A DNA stretch of 64,000 nucleotides from Pseudomonadota bacterium (GCA_021817985.1 JAKAFK010000006.1:1-64000), one strand, 5' to 3'; counted from the stretch's first letter, positions 16,831 through 26,057 are shown. Numbers and translations are program-made. Notes: generated by a model not told the origin, from the sequence alone.

Positions 16831-17535
16831 TCAGTTGCCCGCCAAGGCTTGCCGGGCGAGACACAGATCTTCCCAGGCACGCGCCTTGTCCGGGAGATTG
16901 CGCAGCAAATACGCCGGGTGGTAGGTGACGATCACCGGAATGTCGCCGCAGCGGTGCATGCGCCCGCGCAGGCTCCCCACGCTGTCCGTCGTCTGCAGCA
17001 CGGTCTGCGCGGCGAACCGGCCGAGCGTCACGATGACCTTGGGGGAAATCAGCGCGATCTGTCGCATCAGGTACGGCGCACAATGGGCGATCTCGTCGGG
17101 CAGCGGGTTTCGGTTCTGCGGCGGACGGCATTTCAGGACATTGGCGATATAGACATTGTCGCCGCGGCGAAGCTTCAGGGCGGCGAGCATGTTGTCGAGG
17201 AGCTTCCCCGCCTGTCCCACGAAGGGCTCACCGCGTTGGTCTTCTTCCGCGCCCGGGGCCTCCCCGATGAACAGCCAATCGCCCTGCCGGTCGCCGACCC
17301 CGAGGACGGCTTGCTGCCGGCTTGCGTGGAGCGGGCAGGCGCTGCACGCGCCGACCGCCTCGCCGAGCCGCTCCCAGTCCATCCTTGCGATCGCACCCTG
17401 CCCTTCGCAAGGCGACTCGCCCCGTCCGGCCGACTCCAAAGCGGGGGGCACCGAGGGCGAGGCATCCGGGCTCCCACGCCTGCGCCACAGCGGCCACAGG
17501 CCGAGTTCTTTCAGCGCGGCTTGATCGAAGCTCAA
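16831..17535 (-). CDS. Type 4 uracil-DNA glycosylase
   Basis: Removes uracil from DNA. The family is heat-stable and carries a 4Fe-4S cluster. Residues about 62-67 give the first cluster cysteines (CSACPLH). The catalytic and binding motifs are GEAPGAEEDQRGEPFVG, NVLKCRPPQNRNP and the C-terminal TYHPAYLLRN. The 234 residues include a 50-residue N-terminal extension absent from minimal members. The ATG overlaps the rimI stop by four bases, making it the third gene of the tsaB-rimI-udg operon. Confidence 0.92.
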   Translation of the reverse strand: MSFDQAALKELGLWPLWRRRGSPDASPSVPPALESAGRGESPCEGQGAIARMDWERLGEAVGACSACPLHASRQQAVLGVGDRQGDWLFIGEAPGAEEDQRGEPFVGQAGKLLDNMLAALKLRRGDNVYIANVLKCRPPQNRNPLPDEIAHCAPYLMRQIALISPKVIVTLGRFAAQTVLQTTDSVGSLRGRMHRCGDIPVIVTYHPAYLLRNLPDKARAWEDLCLARQALAGN

Positions 17536-17984
17536 AGCTGCAGTCCCATCACGATCGCGTCTTCCCGCCCTTTGGCGGCCGGGTAATAATTCTTGCGCAC
17601 GCCGATCTCGTTGAACCCCATGCGTTCGTAAAGCCGCAGGGCCGGCCCATTGCTCGGCCGGACCTCCAGAAAAACGGTGGCGGCGCCATAGTCGCGCGCC
17701 ACGCCCACGAGGTGCTCCATCAAGGCACGCCCGATGCCACGGCGCTGCCAGTCCCGTGCGACGCCGATATTGAGCACATGGGCCTCATCCGCCGCCAGCA
17801 TGACGACACCATAGGCCACCACCGGGCCCGCCTTCTCGCACACCCAGCAGCTATAGCCGCTCAACAGCGAGTCCCGGAAGTTCCCGGACGTCCAGGGGAA
17901 GGGATAAATCTCCCGCTCGATGCCGATGACCGTCTCGAGATCGCGCAGCTGCATGGGACGAAGCCGGAGATCCGGAAGGGTCAC
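17532..17984 (-). CDS. rimI: Ribosomal protein S18 alanine N-acetyltransferase RimI
   Basis: GNAT acetyltransferase that modifies the N-terminal alanine of ribosomal protein S18. The acetyl-CoA pyrophosphate loop appears as VARDWQRRGIGRALMEHL, and the C-terminal YERMGFNEIGVRKNYYP is characteristic of RimI. Length is 150 residues. It sits between tsaB and udg with four-base overlaps on both sides, the common gammaproteobacterial arrangement. Confidence 0.92.
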   Translation of the reverse strand: MTLPDLRLRPMQLRDLETVIGIEREIYPFPWTSGNFRDSLLSGYSCWVCEKAGPVVAYGVVMLAADEAHVLNIGVARDWQRRGIGRALMEHLVGVARDYGAATVFLEVRPSNGPALRLYERMGFNEIGVRKNYYPAAKGREDAIVMGLQL

Positions 17985-18661
17985 CCTGCGCCTCGCTCAT
18001 GGGTCTTGAGCGCCACGCGATCCCGCACATAGAGGGGCCGTGCCTCCCAGGCGGGAACGCCTTCTCCCCGTTGGAAGATGGGTTCGGCCAGGCAGGCAAT
18101 GGCCGCCGCGTGCGGGGAGGCCTCCTCGATCACGGCCGCAAGACGGGACCCCAAGCGCGCGCCGAGGGCATCCCGATAGGCGCGGAAAGCCGAGCCGCAG
18201 CCTACCCAGCCGGAGCCGTCGACGAGAGGGGCTTGTGCCGCCAGGCACAACGAAGGCGCGCATACCGTGCGCCAACCGGCCGCGCCCCGCTCGAAGGCGG
18301 CGTGGTACATCTCCCCCATGCGCGCGTCCAGGCCGGCAATCACGCGCGGCCCTGCGGCCCCTTCGGCCAGCGCCAACAGGGTGCCGATGCCCGCAACAGG
18401 GATATCGTGAGCGAACGCCAGCCCCTGTGCGACGCCGCAGCCGATGCGAAGCCCGGTGAACGATCCCGGGCCCTCGCCGAAGGCAATGCCGTCCAATGCG
18501 CTCAAGGCCACCCCGCCGGTTGCCAGCAGATCCGCCACCATGGCCAAGATCATGTGGGAATGGCGTTGCCCCGCCAGCACGTGGCGCTCCACGCACTCGC
18601 CGTCCATCGCGAGCGCGACGGAACAAAATTCAGTGGAAGTGTCCAGTGCGAGAATCTTCAT
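17981..18661 (-). CDS. tsaB: tRNA threonylcarbamoyladenosine (t6A) biosynthesis protein TsaB
   Basis: Partner of TsaD in making t6A at position 37 of ANN-decoding tRNAs. It has an ASKHA fold, with ILALDTSTEFCSVAL at the N-terminus and GEGPGSFTGLRIG, the phosphate-loop motif. Length is 226 residues from ATG 18661; a GTG at 18667 is also in frame. It overlaps rimI by four bases and follows the helicase gene by about 87 bases on the same strand. Confidence 0.92.
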   Translation of the reverse strand: MKILALDTSTEFCSVALAMDGECVERHVLAGQRHSHMILAMVADLLATGGVALSALDGIAFGEGPGSFTGLRIGCGVAQGLAFAHDIPVAGIGTLLALAEGAAGPRVIAGLDARMGEMYHAAFERGAAGWRTVCAPSLCLAAQAPLVDGSGWVGCGSAFRAYRDALGARLGSRLAAVIEEASPHAAAIACLAEPIFQRGEGVPAWEARPLYVRDRVALKTHERGAG

Positions 18662-18748
18662 GACCACCGACCCATTGCGACAGCGCCATTATACGGGACG
18701 CGCGGCGCGCGCCCAATGGCCAGCGACGCCCAGGGCCCAAAGCCGCGC

Positions 18749-20719
18749 TCATGGGGTGCCCCCCTGTCCGGCGGCACCTGGATGGGTAAGGTCCGCCTCC
18801 GGACGGAAGAACCCTTCGACGACTGCGCGATCCCGCGTACGCCCCATCGGCGGAAGGCTTTGCCAGATGCGGCCGCCATAGGGCTTGGACAGCAGGCGCG
18901 GATCGCAGATCATCAAGACGCCGCGGTCTTCCGGGCCGCGGATGAGCCGGCCCGCCCCTTGCTTGAGCGAGATGACGGCCCGAGGAAGCTGATACTCCAT
19001 GAATGCGTTGCGCCCGGCCCGATTGATGCGGGCAATGCGGGCGGCCAGAACCGGATCATCGGGCGGGGCGAACGGCAAGCGGTCGATGATGACGAGCGAG
19101 AGCGCTTCCCCGCGCACGTCCACGCCTTCCCAGAACGTCTGGCTTCCCAGCAGCACGGCGTGGCCGTGGGCACGAAATTGCGCGAGGAGTTCGCCGCGCG
19201 AGCGCTCGCCCTGAACCAGCAAGGGGTAGTCCAGCCCCTGCGCCGTGAAGGCCTCCTTGAGCAGGTCATGGGCTTCCTTCATCGCCTTGAGCGAGGTAAA
19301 CAAGAAAAAAGCGCGACCACGGCTCGCCTTGAGGATCGGCAACGCGGCATCGACCGCCGCGCGCGTATACGCCGACGTATTGGGGTCCGGCAGTCCCGTG
19401 GGCACATACAGAAGCGCCTGGCGGCCAAAATCGAAAGGGCTTTCCCAGCATGCCGTCTCGGCCGCGGCCAGTCCCATCTCGCTCTGATAGTGCCGGAAGT
19501 CCCTCTTGACGGACAAGGTGGCCGAGGTGAAGATCCAGGCGCGCGCGGCCGCGCTCACACTCTTCTCGAAGATCTCGGCGACGGACAGCGGGGTCGCATT
19601 GAGCTGCACGGACTGGCTGAAGATTTCGATCCAGCGCACATGGGTGCCTTCGTCCTCTGACCGCCAGGACTCCAGCTGACCGAGCAGCGCGAGCGCCCGC
19701 TGGTGGCAGTTCTCGAGACCGGGGCTGCGCTCGCTTTGGGCGGCGAGCAGATTGACGAGGGCCCGCGTTGCGCGGACTGCGCCGTCCAGTGCATCGGCGA
19801 AGCCTGCGACGGCCAGCGCCGCCTGTGCCGGCAGGCGTCCTGTCATTCCCACGACGCTCAGGCGCCAGTCGGCGGCCACTTTCGCCAGCGCATCGCACGC
19901 CGGCGGGAGCTCGGCAAAATCCTTCGCCCCGATGGCCGCCTCCTCTCCGGCATCGCGCGCCAACTCAAGCAGCTGACTGCTCGACACGCGATCGCCGAAG
20001 AACAGGCTCGCCGTTTCAGGCAATTGGTGGGCTTCATCGAAGATGACCGTGTTGCACGCCGGCAGGAGCTCCCCGACCCCTTCGTCGCGCAGCCAGAGAT
20101 CCGCGAAGAACAGATGGTGGTTGACCACCACCACGTCGGCCTGCTGCGCCTCGGCACGGGCGCCCATGACGAAGCACTCCTTGAGGTGCGGACACTCTTG
20201 CCCCAGGCAGTTCTCCCGCGTGGAGGTCACCTGAGGCCAGATCGGCGCCCCTTCCGGCACGTCTTTGAGCAGGCCCTTGTCGCCGGAGGTCGTGGTTCGC
20301 GCAAAGCGGCGGATCGCGGCAAGGTGCTGGACGTCCTCCCGGCTGGCGAAACGCCCCTCGGAGGCTTGACGTTCCAGGTGGTAATGGCACACGTAATTCG
20401 CGCGCCCCTTGAGAAGGGCAATGGTGACAGGGACTTTGAGCGCCTGCCGAACGACCGGCAGATCCCGGGAAAAGAGCTGGTCCTGCAGCATCTTGGTGCC
20501 GGTGGAAATAATGACTTTGCCGCCGGAGAGCAAGGCCGGCACCAAGTACGCGAACGTCTTTCCGGTCCCGGTACCGGCTTCGGCGATGAGGCAGCCTTGC
20601 CGCTCGATGGCGCGGGAGATGGCCTGCGCCATCTCGATCTGGCCGGGGCGCAGCCGATAGCCTTGAATCGCCTGCGCCAGGGGGCCGCTGTCACCGAAGA
20701 GGGCATCGAGGCTGAGCAT
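18749..20719 (-). CDS. DinG/YoaA-family Fe-S DNA helicase
   Basis: A 656-residue superfamily 2 helicase of the XPD-like branch, probably a 5'-3' DNA helicase in repair. Walker A is AEAGTGTGKTFAYLVPA and the DEAH box is VIFDEAHQLPE. Four cysteines between them (one in NYVCHYHLE and three in CLGQECPHLKECF) would hold a 4Fe-4S cluster. The C-terminal motif VI is QGAGRLIRGPED. The linkage to tsaB is as for E. coli yoaA, so YoaA is the better name match than DinG. Confidence 0.9.
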   Translation of the reverse strand: MLSLDALFGDSGPLAQAIQGYRLRPGQIEMAQAISRAIERQGCLIAEAGTGTGKTFAYLVPALLSGGKVIISTGTKMLQDQLFSRDLPVVRQALKVPVTIALLKGRANYVCHYHLERQASEGRFASREDVQHLAAIRRFARTTTSGDKGLLKDVPEGAPIWPQVTSTRENCLGQECPHLKECFVMGARAEAQQADVVVVNHHLFFADLWLRDEGVGELLPACNTVIFDEAHQLPETASLFFGDRVSSSQLLELARDAGEEAAIGAKDFAELPPACDALAKVAADWRLSVVGMTGRLPAQAALAVAGFADALDGAVRATRALVNLLAAQSERSPGLENCHQRALALLGQLESWRSEDEGTHVRWIEIFSQSVQLNATPLSVAEIFEKSVSAAARAWIFTSATLSVKRDFRHYQSEMGLAAAETACWESPFDFGRQALLYVPTGLPDPNTSAYTRAAVDAALPILKASRGRAFFLFTSLKAMKEAHDLLKEAFTAQGLDYPLLVQGERSRGELLAQFRAHGHAVLLGSQTFWEGVDVRGEALSLVIIDRLPFAPPDDPVLAARIARINRAGRNAFMEYQLPRAVISLKQGAGRLIRGPEDRGVLMICDPRLLSKPYGGRIWQSLPPMGRTRDRAVVEGFFRPEADLTHPGAAGQGGTP

Positions 20720-20801
20720 GATGTCGCCGTCAAATCGGCAAGTTTAGCACCGATGGCACCGCGCGATCGATCAAAAAGTCCCTCGCGCGGACGCGCCCGG
20801 C

Positions 20802-21848
20802 CTATGCCTCGGCCGCGATCGGGATCAGGTCGGCAATCGCGCGCGCTGCGTCCTCCGGGGCTGCGGCGTAGCCCTCGAGGATCTGCTGCCCGGCCTGCGT
20901 CCAGTGCGCCATCCCCTCACGCACGCATTCATTCAGGTGGGCGAGCCGCCCGTCTTGCACCCAGTCGGCATAAGCCGCCGACAATTCCGGAAAAATCGCA
21001 CGGCGCATGCCGGTCAGGTTGGCGAAATAAAAGTGCAGTCCGGCGCGATTGTCGGCGGCCAGCAGGCGCGGCAAGGTGGTGGTGCAGTCCGCCACGTGAT
21101 CGCGGACCGCGCGCGCCGTGATCTCCGAGCGCGTGCCGGCGACCGCGGCCAGCATGTCCCGCCAGGCATGGCCGAAAATCTCTTCGGCCCGACACTCCCC
21201 CACCTCGTGCAGGACCACCGAGGCGGTCTCGTTTTCGGTCATCGCCTCCAGCGCGGCGGCGAAATCGCCGTCGAAATCATAATGCGCCATCGCACGGGCC
21301 ATCGCGCTGCCCTGCTTCTTCCAACTCCATTCCTCGATCTTCTCCCAGACCATGCGGCGCACGGACTCCTGGCGCACGCAGATGGCCCCGTCCTGCATCA
21401 TCGCCGGCGGGGCGGCAAGATCCCGCGCATATTCCCGTCCGGCCACCCGTACGCGGTAGCCGTCATGGTCCTCGACGCGCAGCAGTTCGGCGAGAAAGAA
21501 GTGCGGCACCATCCCCAGCCCCAGTCCGCCCCCATAGAGCAGCCCTTCCGGGTGCAGCGCCTCGTTGATGGCGGACGACTCGAGGGCCGGGTAGTTCTCC
21601 CCGTTGACCCTCAACGAGGCGTAGGAGGCCCTGCGCAGGCGCTCCCACCGTTTCTCGCGCTCGTCCAGCCATGCGCCGAGCTCCTGCTTGGGCAGCGCGG
21701 TCGAGAAGGGATAGGCGCGCTCCCAGCGGAAGAGCTCGCGCATCTTGAGCAGGAAAATGCACATCGAATAGTCCTGGGCATGCCGTGCGTCGGTGATGTC
21801 GCAGTTGTGCTGCACCACCGCCTTCAGCTCATCCAAGCTTTCCACCAT
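20802..21848 (-). CDS. Conserved hypothetical protein (Sfum_1244-like), 348 aa
   Basis: I recall similar proteins annotated as the Sfum_1244 family, function unknown; this rests on memory. The N-terminal NCDITDARHAQDYSMCIFLL is the most conserved-looking part, and a histidine/glutamate-rich core (VVLHEVGECRAEEIFG) could bind metal. It is soluble, without a signal peptide. It is transcribed divergently from two small genes at 22073 and 22316, with about 220 bases between. Confidence 0.65.
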   Translation of the reverse strand: MVESLDELKAVVQHNCDITDARHAQDYSMCIFLLKMRELFRWERAYPFSTALPKQELGAWLDEREKRWERLRRASYASLRVNGENYPALESSAINEALHPEGLLYGGGLGLGMVPHFFLAELLRVEDHDGYRVRVAGREYARDLAAPPAMMQDGAICVRQESVRRMVWEKIEEWSWKKQGSAMARAMAHYDFDGDFAAALEAMTENETASVVLHEVGECRAEEIFGHAWRDMLAAVAGTRSEITARAVRDHVADCTTTLPRLLAADNRAGLHFYFANLTGMRRAIFPELSAAYADWVQDGRLAHLNECVREGMAHWTQAGQQILEGYAAAPEDAARAIADLIPIAAEA

Positions 21849-22072
21849 GACCGACCCCCATCCCAGTACGCGCCCCGTTACCGGAGCGAGCCCAACGCGC
21901 CCTTCCCATTTCTAGACTGGCTGTTCCGCGCGCAGATTGCAAGCCTGATGCGGAAGGAGGCGGCGCCGGCAATGCGGCCCACGACGCTTCCCGACGACAC
22001 TGGAGCTATGATACGCTTTAAACTCATTCTAATTTAGTTTTCTTTGCAGCACCACGCCATGCGGAGGCTACA

Positions 22073-22300
22073 ATGCCCTACTATGTGTATAAGATTGGCC
22101 AACCCTTGCGCACCTTGGAAAAGATCGCGCAATTCGATTCCTTCAAGGAAGCCAGCCAGTTCGCCAAGGCCCGGCGCACGGCCGACGGCCCCGTCACGAC
22201 GCATCGCGTGCGCGTGATGTTCGCCGCCAACGAGATCCAGGCCGAAGAGCTCCTCTCAGAAGTGCGGGAGCGCGAGCCGATGACGGGGGAAGACTACTGA
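22073..22300 (+). CDS. Conserved hypothetical small protein, 75 aa
   Basis: Not recognised by function. The compact sequence MPYYVYKIGQPLRTLEKI, then FDSFKEASQFAKARR, then VRVMFAANEIQAEELL, suggests a small alpha/beta fold. The region just upstream is AT-rich (around 22010-22045) and is the likely promoter. Only 15 bases separate it from the next gene, so they are probably co-transcribed. Confidence 0.7.
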   Translation: MPYYVYKIGQPLRTLEKIAQFDSFKEASQFAKARRTADGPVTTHRVRVMFAANEIQAEELLSEVREREPMTGEDY

Positions 22301-22315
22301 CGAGGCGAGCGTCCC

Positions 22316-22759
22316 ATGCTTGACGAAGAGGCGTACCAGGATGCGCGCGCAGCCCACGCCCAGTGCCCCTGCATATTCGAGCGGGCCTTGCTGCGGGGGT
22401 GCGCCCAATGCGACGCGAGCGCCCGGCACCTGCTGGCCGAGCGGGAGGTCGTTGCCTGCGGCGCGCCGCAGGCTCAGGTGCGGTGCGCGAAACTCAGGCA
22501 GCTCCTGCTCGAGAATGCGCTCTTTGCCCTGAAACTGACGCACAGCATGGCCGCGCTACCCTATGCCAAAGAAATCAAGGTGCAATGCGGGGGGCTGCAG
22601 GGGCTTCAGCTCGCGCTTTCACCGGACGCGCCGGGCACGCCGATCAATATCCAAGGTCTCGTCTTGCAAGCGCTGGAACGCTATCATGATCTGGCCCTGC
22701 TGCCCTTTCCCGACATTCTCAAGGCCCTCGCCAAGTTCGAGCCCCGGCCCCGCCGCTAG
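22316..22759 (+). CDS. Cysteine-rich conserved hypothetical protein, 147 aa
   Basis: Not recognised by function. Seven cysteines lie at residues 17, 19, 29, 32, 48, 57 and 81; the CPC and CAQC pairs near the N-terminus could bind zinc or an iron-sulfur cluster. The C-terminal half is helical and ends in a basic tail. It has no signal peptide. It follows the 75-aa gene and is divergent from the Sfum_1244-like gene; the three may belong together. Confidence 0.65.
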   Translation: MLDEEAYQDARAAHAQCPCIFERALLRGCAQCDASARHLLAEREVVACGAPQAQVRCAKLRQLLLENALFALKLTHSMAALPYAKEIKVQCGGLQGLQLALSPDAPGTPINIQGLVLQALERYHDLALLPFPDILKALAKFEPRPRR

Positions 22760-22862
22760 GCCCAAGGCGATGCCACGGCCTATACTTGAGGCATGCTGAT
22801 AGCGCGTTCGGTGGTGACGCAGGCCGCACACTCCCGGCGTTGCCGCGCAGAAGGGACCGCCC

Positions 22863-23423
22863 ATGGGGCCACTGCGCGATAGCGCCGGCGCATGGGGCTC
22901 GGTCTCCAAAAGCTTGCACTGGGGGAGCGCCCTCCTCATTCTGGCCCAGTTCCCCCTCGGATGGGTCGCGGTGCACTGGCCTTTGTCGCCCACCGAGATC
23001 ACCCTCTACACATGGCACAAGTCGCTTGGGCTGCTGATCCTGTTGCTGACCTGCCTGCGGGTGGGCTGGCGCGGCATCAGCACGCCTCCCCAACTGCCGG
23101 CCCCGGCGGCCGCCTGGGAGCGGGCCGCCGCCCGCATCGGCCACCGTGCCCTTTACGTGCTGATTCTCGCCCTATCGCTATCCGGCTGGGCGATTGCGTC
23201 CAGTTCCCACATCCCGTTCAAGGTATTCTGGGCGTTCGACCTGCCCCCCATCACCCCCCCCGATCATGCCCTCGAACAGGCCATGAAGCATGCCCACCTG
23301 TGGCTTGCGATCGTCCTCGGCGGCGCCTTGGTGGTCCACGTCGCCGCCGCTTTCTGGCATCATTTCGCGCGCCGCGACGAGGTCCTGTCGCGCATGCTGC
23401 CCCGCCGGGGCGATCCCTCATGA
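22863..23423 (+). CDS. Cytochrome b561 (CybB-like)
   Basis: A 186-residue di-haem membrane cytochrome that carries electrons between the quinone pool and a periplasmic acceptor. Four hydrophobic helices hold the expected histidines: KSLHWGSALL, TWHKSLGLL, the third helix near GHRALYVLIL, and KHAHLWLAIV. Its stop overlaps the following YceI gene (ATGA). Linkage of b561 to yceI is common, and YceI proteins bind isoprenoid quinones or related lipids. Confidence 0.92.
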   Translation: MGPLRDSAGAWGSVSKSLHWGSALLILAQFPLGWVAVHWPLSPTEITLYTWHKSLGLLILLLTCLRVGWRGISTPPQLPAPAAAWERAAARIGHRALYVLILALSLSGWAIASSSHIPFKVFWAFDLPPITPPDHALEQAMKHAHLWLAIVLGGALVVHVAAAFWHHFARRDEVLSRMLPRRGDPS

Positions 23424-23995
23424 GCGCATTGCGCGCCGTTCTCGCGGCCGGCCTCCTTGCCGGCCATCCGCTTGCGCACGCCAGTGCGTGGCTTTCCGTA
23501 CCGGCACGAAGCACCCTTCAATTCAGCGCCACCTATCAGGGTCTGCCGGTGCGGGGCACTTTCCATCGCTTCGACGTGCGATGGTCGTTCCGTCCATCGC
23601 GGCCCCGGCGCGATACCCTGTGGGTTCAGGTCTTCGTGACGAGCGCCGATATGGAGAGCCATGACATCAACCGGACCATCGAAGGGCCGATCTGGTTCGA
23701 TGCCCGGGCATTTCCGCAAGCGGTCTACATCGCCCATTCGATCACCCAACCCCGGCCCGGGCATTACCTCGCCAGCGGAATCCTTCGTTTGAAGGGCATT
23801 TCCAAACCGGTGCGCATCCCATTCACCTGGCGCGAGTCAGGGGACTCTGGCACGCTCGCCGGCACCCTCACGCTTCGCCGCACCGAGTTCGGGATCGGCA
23901 CCGGTCAGTGGGCCAGCAACGATCCGATCGGGCTCGATGTCGTGGTGACCTTCCATGTTCGCCTCCGGCATGCGACATCTGCACCGCGGCCTTGA
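23420..23995 (+). CDS. YceI-family periplasmic protein
   Basis: A 191-residue lipocalin-like protein. A signal peptide is seen at the N-terminus (SALRAVLAAGLLAGHPLAHASA). The family pattern follows: STLQFSATYQGLPVRGTF, then MESHDINRTI, then GILRLKGISKPVRIPF and RTEFGIGTGQWAS. YceI proteins hold long isoprenoid chains in a beta-barrel. It is translationally coupled to cytochrome b561. The frame runs upstream through cybB, but ATG 23420 gives the signal peptide. Confidence 0.9.
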   Translation: MSALRAVLAAGLLAGHPLAHASAWLSVPARSTLQFSATYQGLPVRGTFHRFDVRWSFRPSRPRRDTLWVQVFVTSADMESHDINRTIEGPIWFDARAFPQAVYIAHSITQPRPGHYLASGILRLKGISKPVRIPFTWRESGDSGTLAGTLTLRRTEFGIGTGQWASNDPIGLDVVVTFHVRLRHATSAPRP

Positions 23996-24719
23996 GGCGG
24001 CGGGTCTCGCCTTCCTGCTGGGGCTCGCCGGGTGCATGCCGGCGCGCGTGCCGCAAGCGCCAACTGCGAGGCAATCGGGCGCACCGCCGGGTTTCCCGGC
24101 AGCGGTCTACCAGCGGGCGGCCGCCCACGGCGCCGCCGTCTTCGTCCTCGATCCCAACCGTTCCGTGATCCTGATTCATGTCTTTCCGGCCGGCCCGCTG
24201 GCGCGCCTTGGTCACCAACACATCGTGTCCAGCCGCGATGCGCACGGATTCGTTCTGGAGCGTTCCGGCCACGCGCCCGGTCGCACCGATCTGTATTTCC
24301 CTGTCCAATCGCTCCAGGTCGACAACCCGCAGGACATGCGGCGGTTTCATCTGACCGAGCGCTTGTCCCCGCGGGATATTGCGGCGACCCGCGCCCACAT
24401 GCTCGACGCCGTTCTCGATGCCTCGCGCTACCCTTACGTGCGCATCGAAGCCGTGTGCCGGGGGAAGGCCGATCCCTGCCGGAGCCTCAAAGCGCGGATC
24501 TGGCTGCACGGGCGTTCGCGCACCGTCACCCTTCCCGTGAGGGTGGAACGCGCCGGGCGCCGCCTGACGGCCACAGGACGCTTCACGCTGCGACAGACCC
24601 CATTCGGCATCACGCCGTACGAGATTCTTGGCGGCTCACTTCGCGTGGCTGACCGTCTGACCCTGCGCTTCCGGCTCCGGGGCCGACTGGACGTCTCCCC
24701 TCCCACCGCCGTCCGGTGA
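23955..24719 (+). CDS. YceI-like lipoprotein
   Basis: A 254-residue protein with a lipoprotein signal (FLLGLAGC, cleaved before the cysteine) and a diverged YceI-like domain (LFFPVQSL-like region, then FTLRQTPFGITPYEILGG). It overlaps the preceding yceI by 41 bases; ATG 23970 is an alternative start. It would be an envelope lipoprotein partner of the two upstream genes. Its last 84 bases overlap the 3' end of the convergent GH57 gene. Confidence 0.8.
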   Translation: MFASGMRHLHRGLEAAGLAFLLGLAGCMPARVPQAPTARQSGAPPGFPAAVYQRAAAHGAAVFVLDPNRSVILIHVFPAGPLARLGHQHIVSSRDAHGFVLERSGHAPGRTDLYFPVQSLQVDNPQDMRRFHLTERLSPRDIAATRAHMLDAVLDASRYPYVRIEAVCRGKADPCRSLKARIWLHGRSRTVTLPVRVERAGRRLTATGRFTLRQTPFGITPYEILGGSLRVADRLTLRFRLRGRLDVSPPTAVR

Positions 24720-25982
24720 GGCGCCCGCCCGACCCTGATCGGCCTGCATCGTCTCCCGCGACGCAGCCGCAGCCCTCCCGGGAAGCGCATTCGCGCCCCC
24801 CGGACGCGTCAGGGCCTCTTCCACGGCGGCGAACGCGGCCCCCGCAGCAGCCAGTTCCGCGTCGCACCGAGACACCCAGGCATCGCCCCAATAGAAATGA
24901 CAGCTCGTCTGGGCACGCAGGATATGCCAGCACGTCTCCTCGATCGCCCGCCCGAGGGCGGGATCCTGGGCCCTGTCCCCGAGCCGCGTCCTCGCCTCGG
25001 CCAGGCGCCCGCTCGCCGCGGCCGCGTTCGCCAGGGCCTCGCGCTGCGGCGCCGAGCCCGTCCATTGCACGAACCCCACCCCGTCATGCCAGCCCGTATT
25101 CCAGGCGCCGGTCTCGACGTGAACGCGTCCGTGCGCCCCATGCTCATCGAGATAGTCATCGATAAAGGTCGGACGAACCGAGGCGTTCTCGCCACGGGCC
25201 TGCTCCAGGAATTCGCGGTAGAACACCCCCCAGAAGTTGCCGTGCGCGTTGGTATTGCGGAACCACCCGCCGTTGTCGCCATCGGTACAGGTGGTGACGA
25301 GCGGCGCGAAGTCGCACCCCTTGGTCCGCTCCCTCACCTCATTGTGAAACCATCCGAAGTCCATCCCCGATTCCTGGGCATCCGACAGCTCACGATCCCG
25401 CACGATCACGACGATCTCCTCCCCGCCCCAACGCGCGATATGAGGCCGGTAACGAAGGGCCTGCCAGCTCATGGGCTCGAGCGGTCTCACGTGCGCGCTG
25501 TCGACCAGCACATAGCGGTAGCCGAAGCGCTTGAGCAGGGGAATGAGCTCCATGCAAAACCCCATCTCCGGCGGCCAGAACCCGGAAAACCCCGGCCGCC
25601 AGAAAAGATGGCGGCCGATGCCCAGCCACCGGGCGATGTGCTGCTCGCGATCGCCCTCCGGAATCAGTGGCAGCACCGGATGGTAGTAGCCCGTTCCGAG
25701 GACCCGGAAAAGGCGCTCGTTCTGCAAGTGCCACAACAAGGCGCCGCAGTCGACGACCCCGTAGACCCGGCTCTGAAATGCGGGATCGGACAGCGTTTCC
25801 AAGAGCGTTCCGGACAAGGAAAGATGCACCCGGGCCACGTCCTCATAGCCCCACAGCGCCCGCGGCATGCGGTCCAATGCGTAGAGGATCTCGCGTGCCG
25901 CCCACTCGTCCTGGGCGAGCAAGTGCTCGAGGTTGCCGTGAGGCTGGTGCAAGTTCAACACGAGCGCATGATAAGTCGTCAT
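24636..25982 (-). CDS. Glycoside hydrolase family 57 protein
   Basis: A 448-residue retaining alpha-glucan-type hydrolase. The N-terminal YHALVLNLHQPHGNLEHLL is the GH57 opening motif with the conserved His. GFWPPEMGFCMELIPLLKRFG and RGENASVRPTFIDDYLDEHG carry conserved family regions; the catalytic Glu is not certain to me. GH57 members act on glycogen or branch it, or are uncharacterised. The last 60 residues are low-complexity Ala/Gly/Glu-rich. ATG 25982 gives the family start; the frame opens at 26057. No other glycogen gene is nearby. Confidence 0.85.
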   Translation of the reverse strand: MTTYHALVLNLHQPHGNLEHLLAQDEWAAREILYALDRMPRALWGYEDVARVHLSLSGTLLETLSDPAFQSRVYGVVDCGALLWHLQNERLFRVLGTGYYHPVLPLIPEGDREQHIARWLGIGRHLFWRPGFSGFWPPEMGFCMELIPLLKRFGYRYVLVDSAHVRPLEPMSWQALRYRPHIARWGGEEIVVIVRDRELSDAQESGMDFGWFHNEVRERTKGCDFAPLVTTCTDGDNGGWFRNTNAHGNFWGVFYREFLEQARGENASVRPTFIDDYLDEHGAHGRVHVETGAWNTGWHDGVGFVQWTGSAPQREALANAAAASGRLAEARTRLGDRAQDPALGRAIEETCWHILRAQTSCHFYWGDAWVSRCDAELAAAGAAFAAVEEALTRPGGANALPGRAAAASRETMQADQGRAGASPDGGGRGDVQSAPEPEAQGQTVSHAK

Positions 25983-26057
25983 CCCTGAAGCCCCCCATGC
26001 CTGGCGGCGAAGGGTTCGAAGGGCGAACCCGCCAAGATCTCCCGAAGCGCGTGCCAC

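Noticed and set aside
22892-23995. 367-codon frame covering cybB and yceI
   Set aside because: Only the part after ATG 23420 is YceI; the start overlaps the cybB frame and reads non-protein-like sequence.
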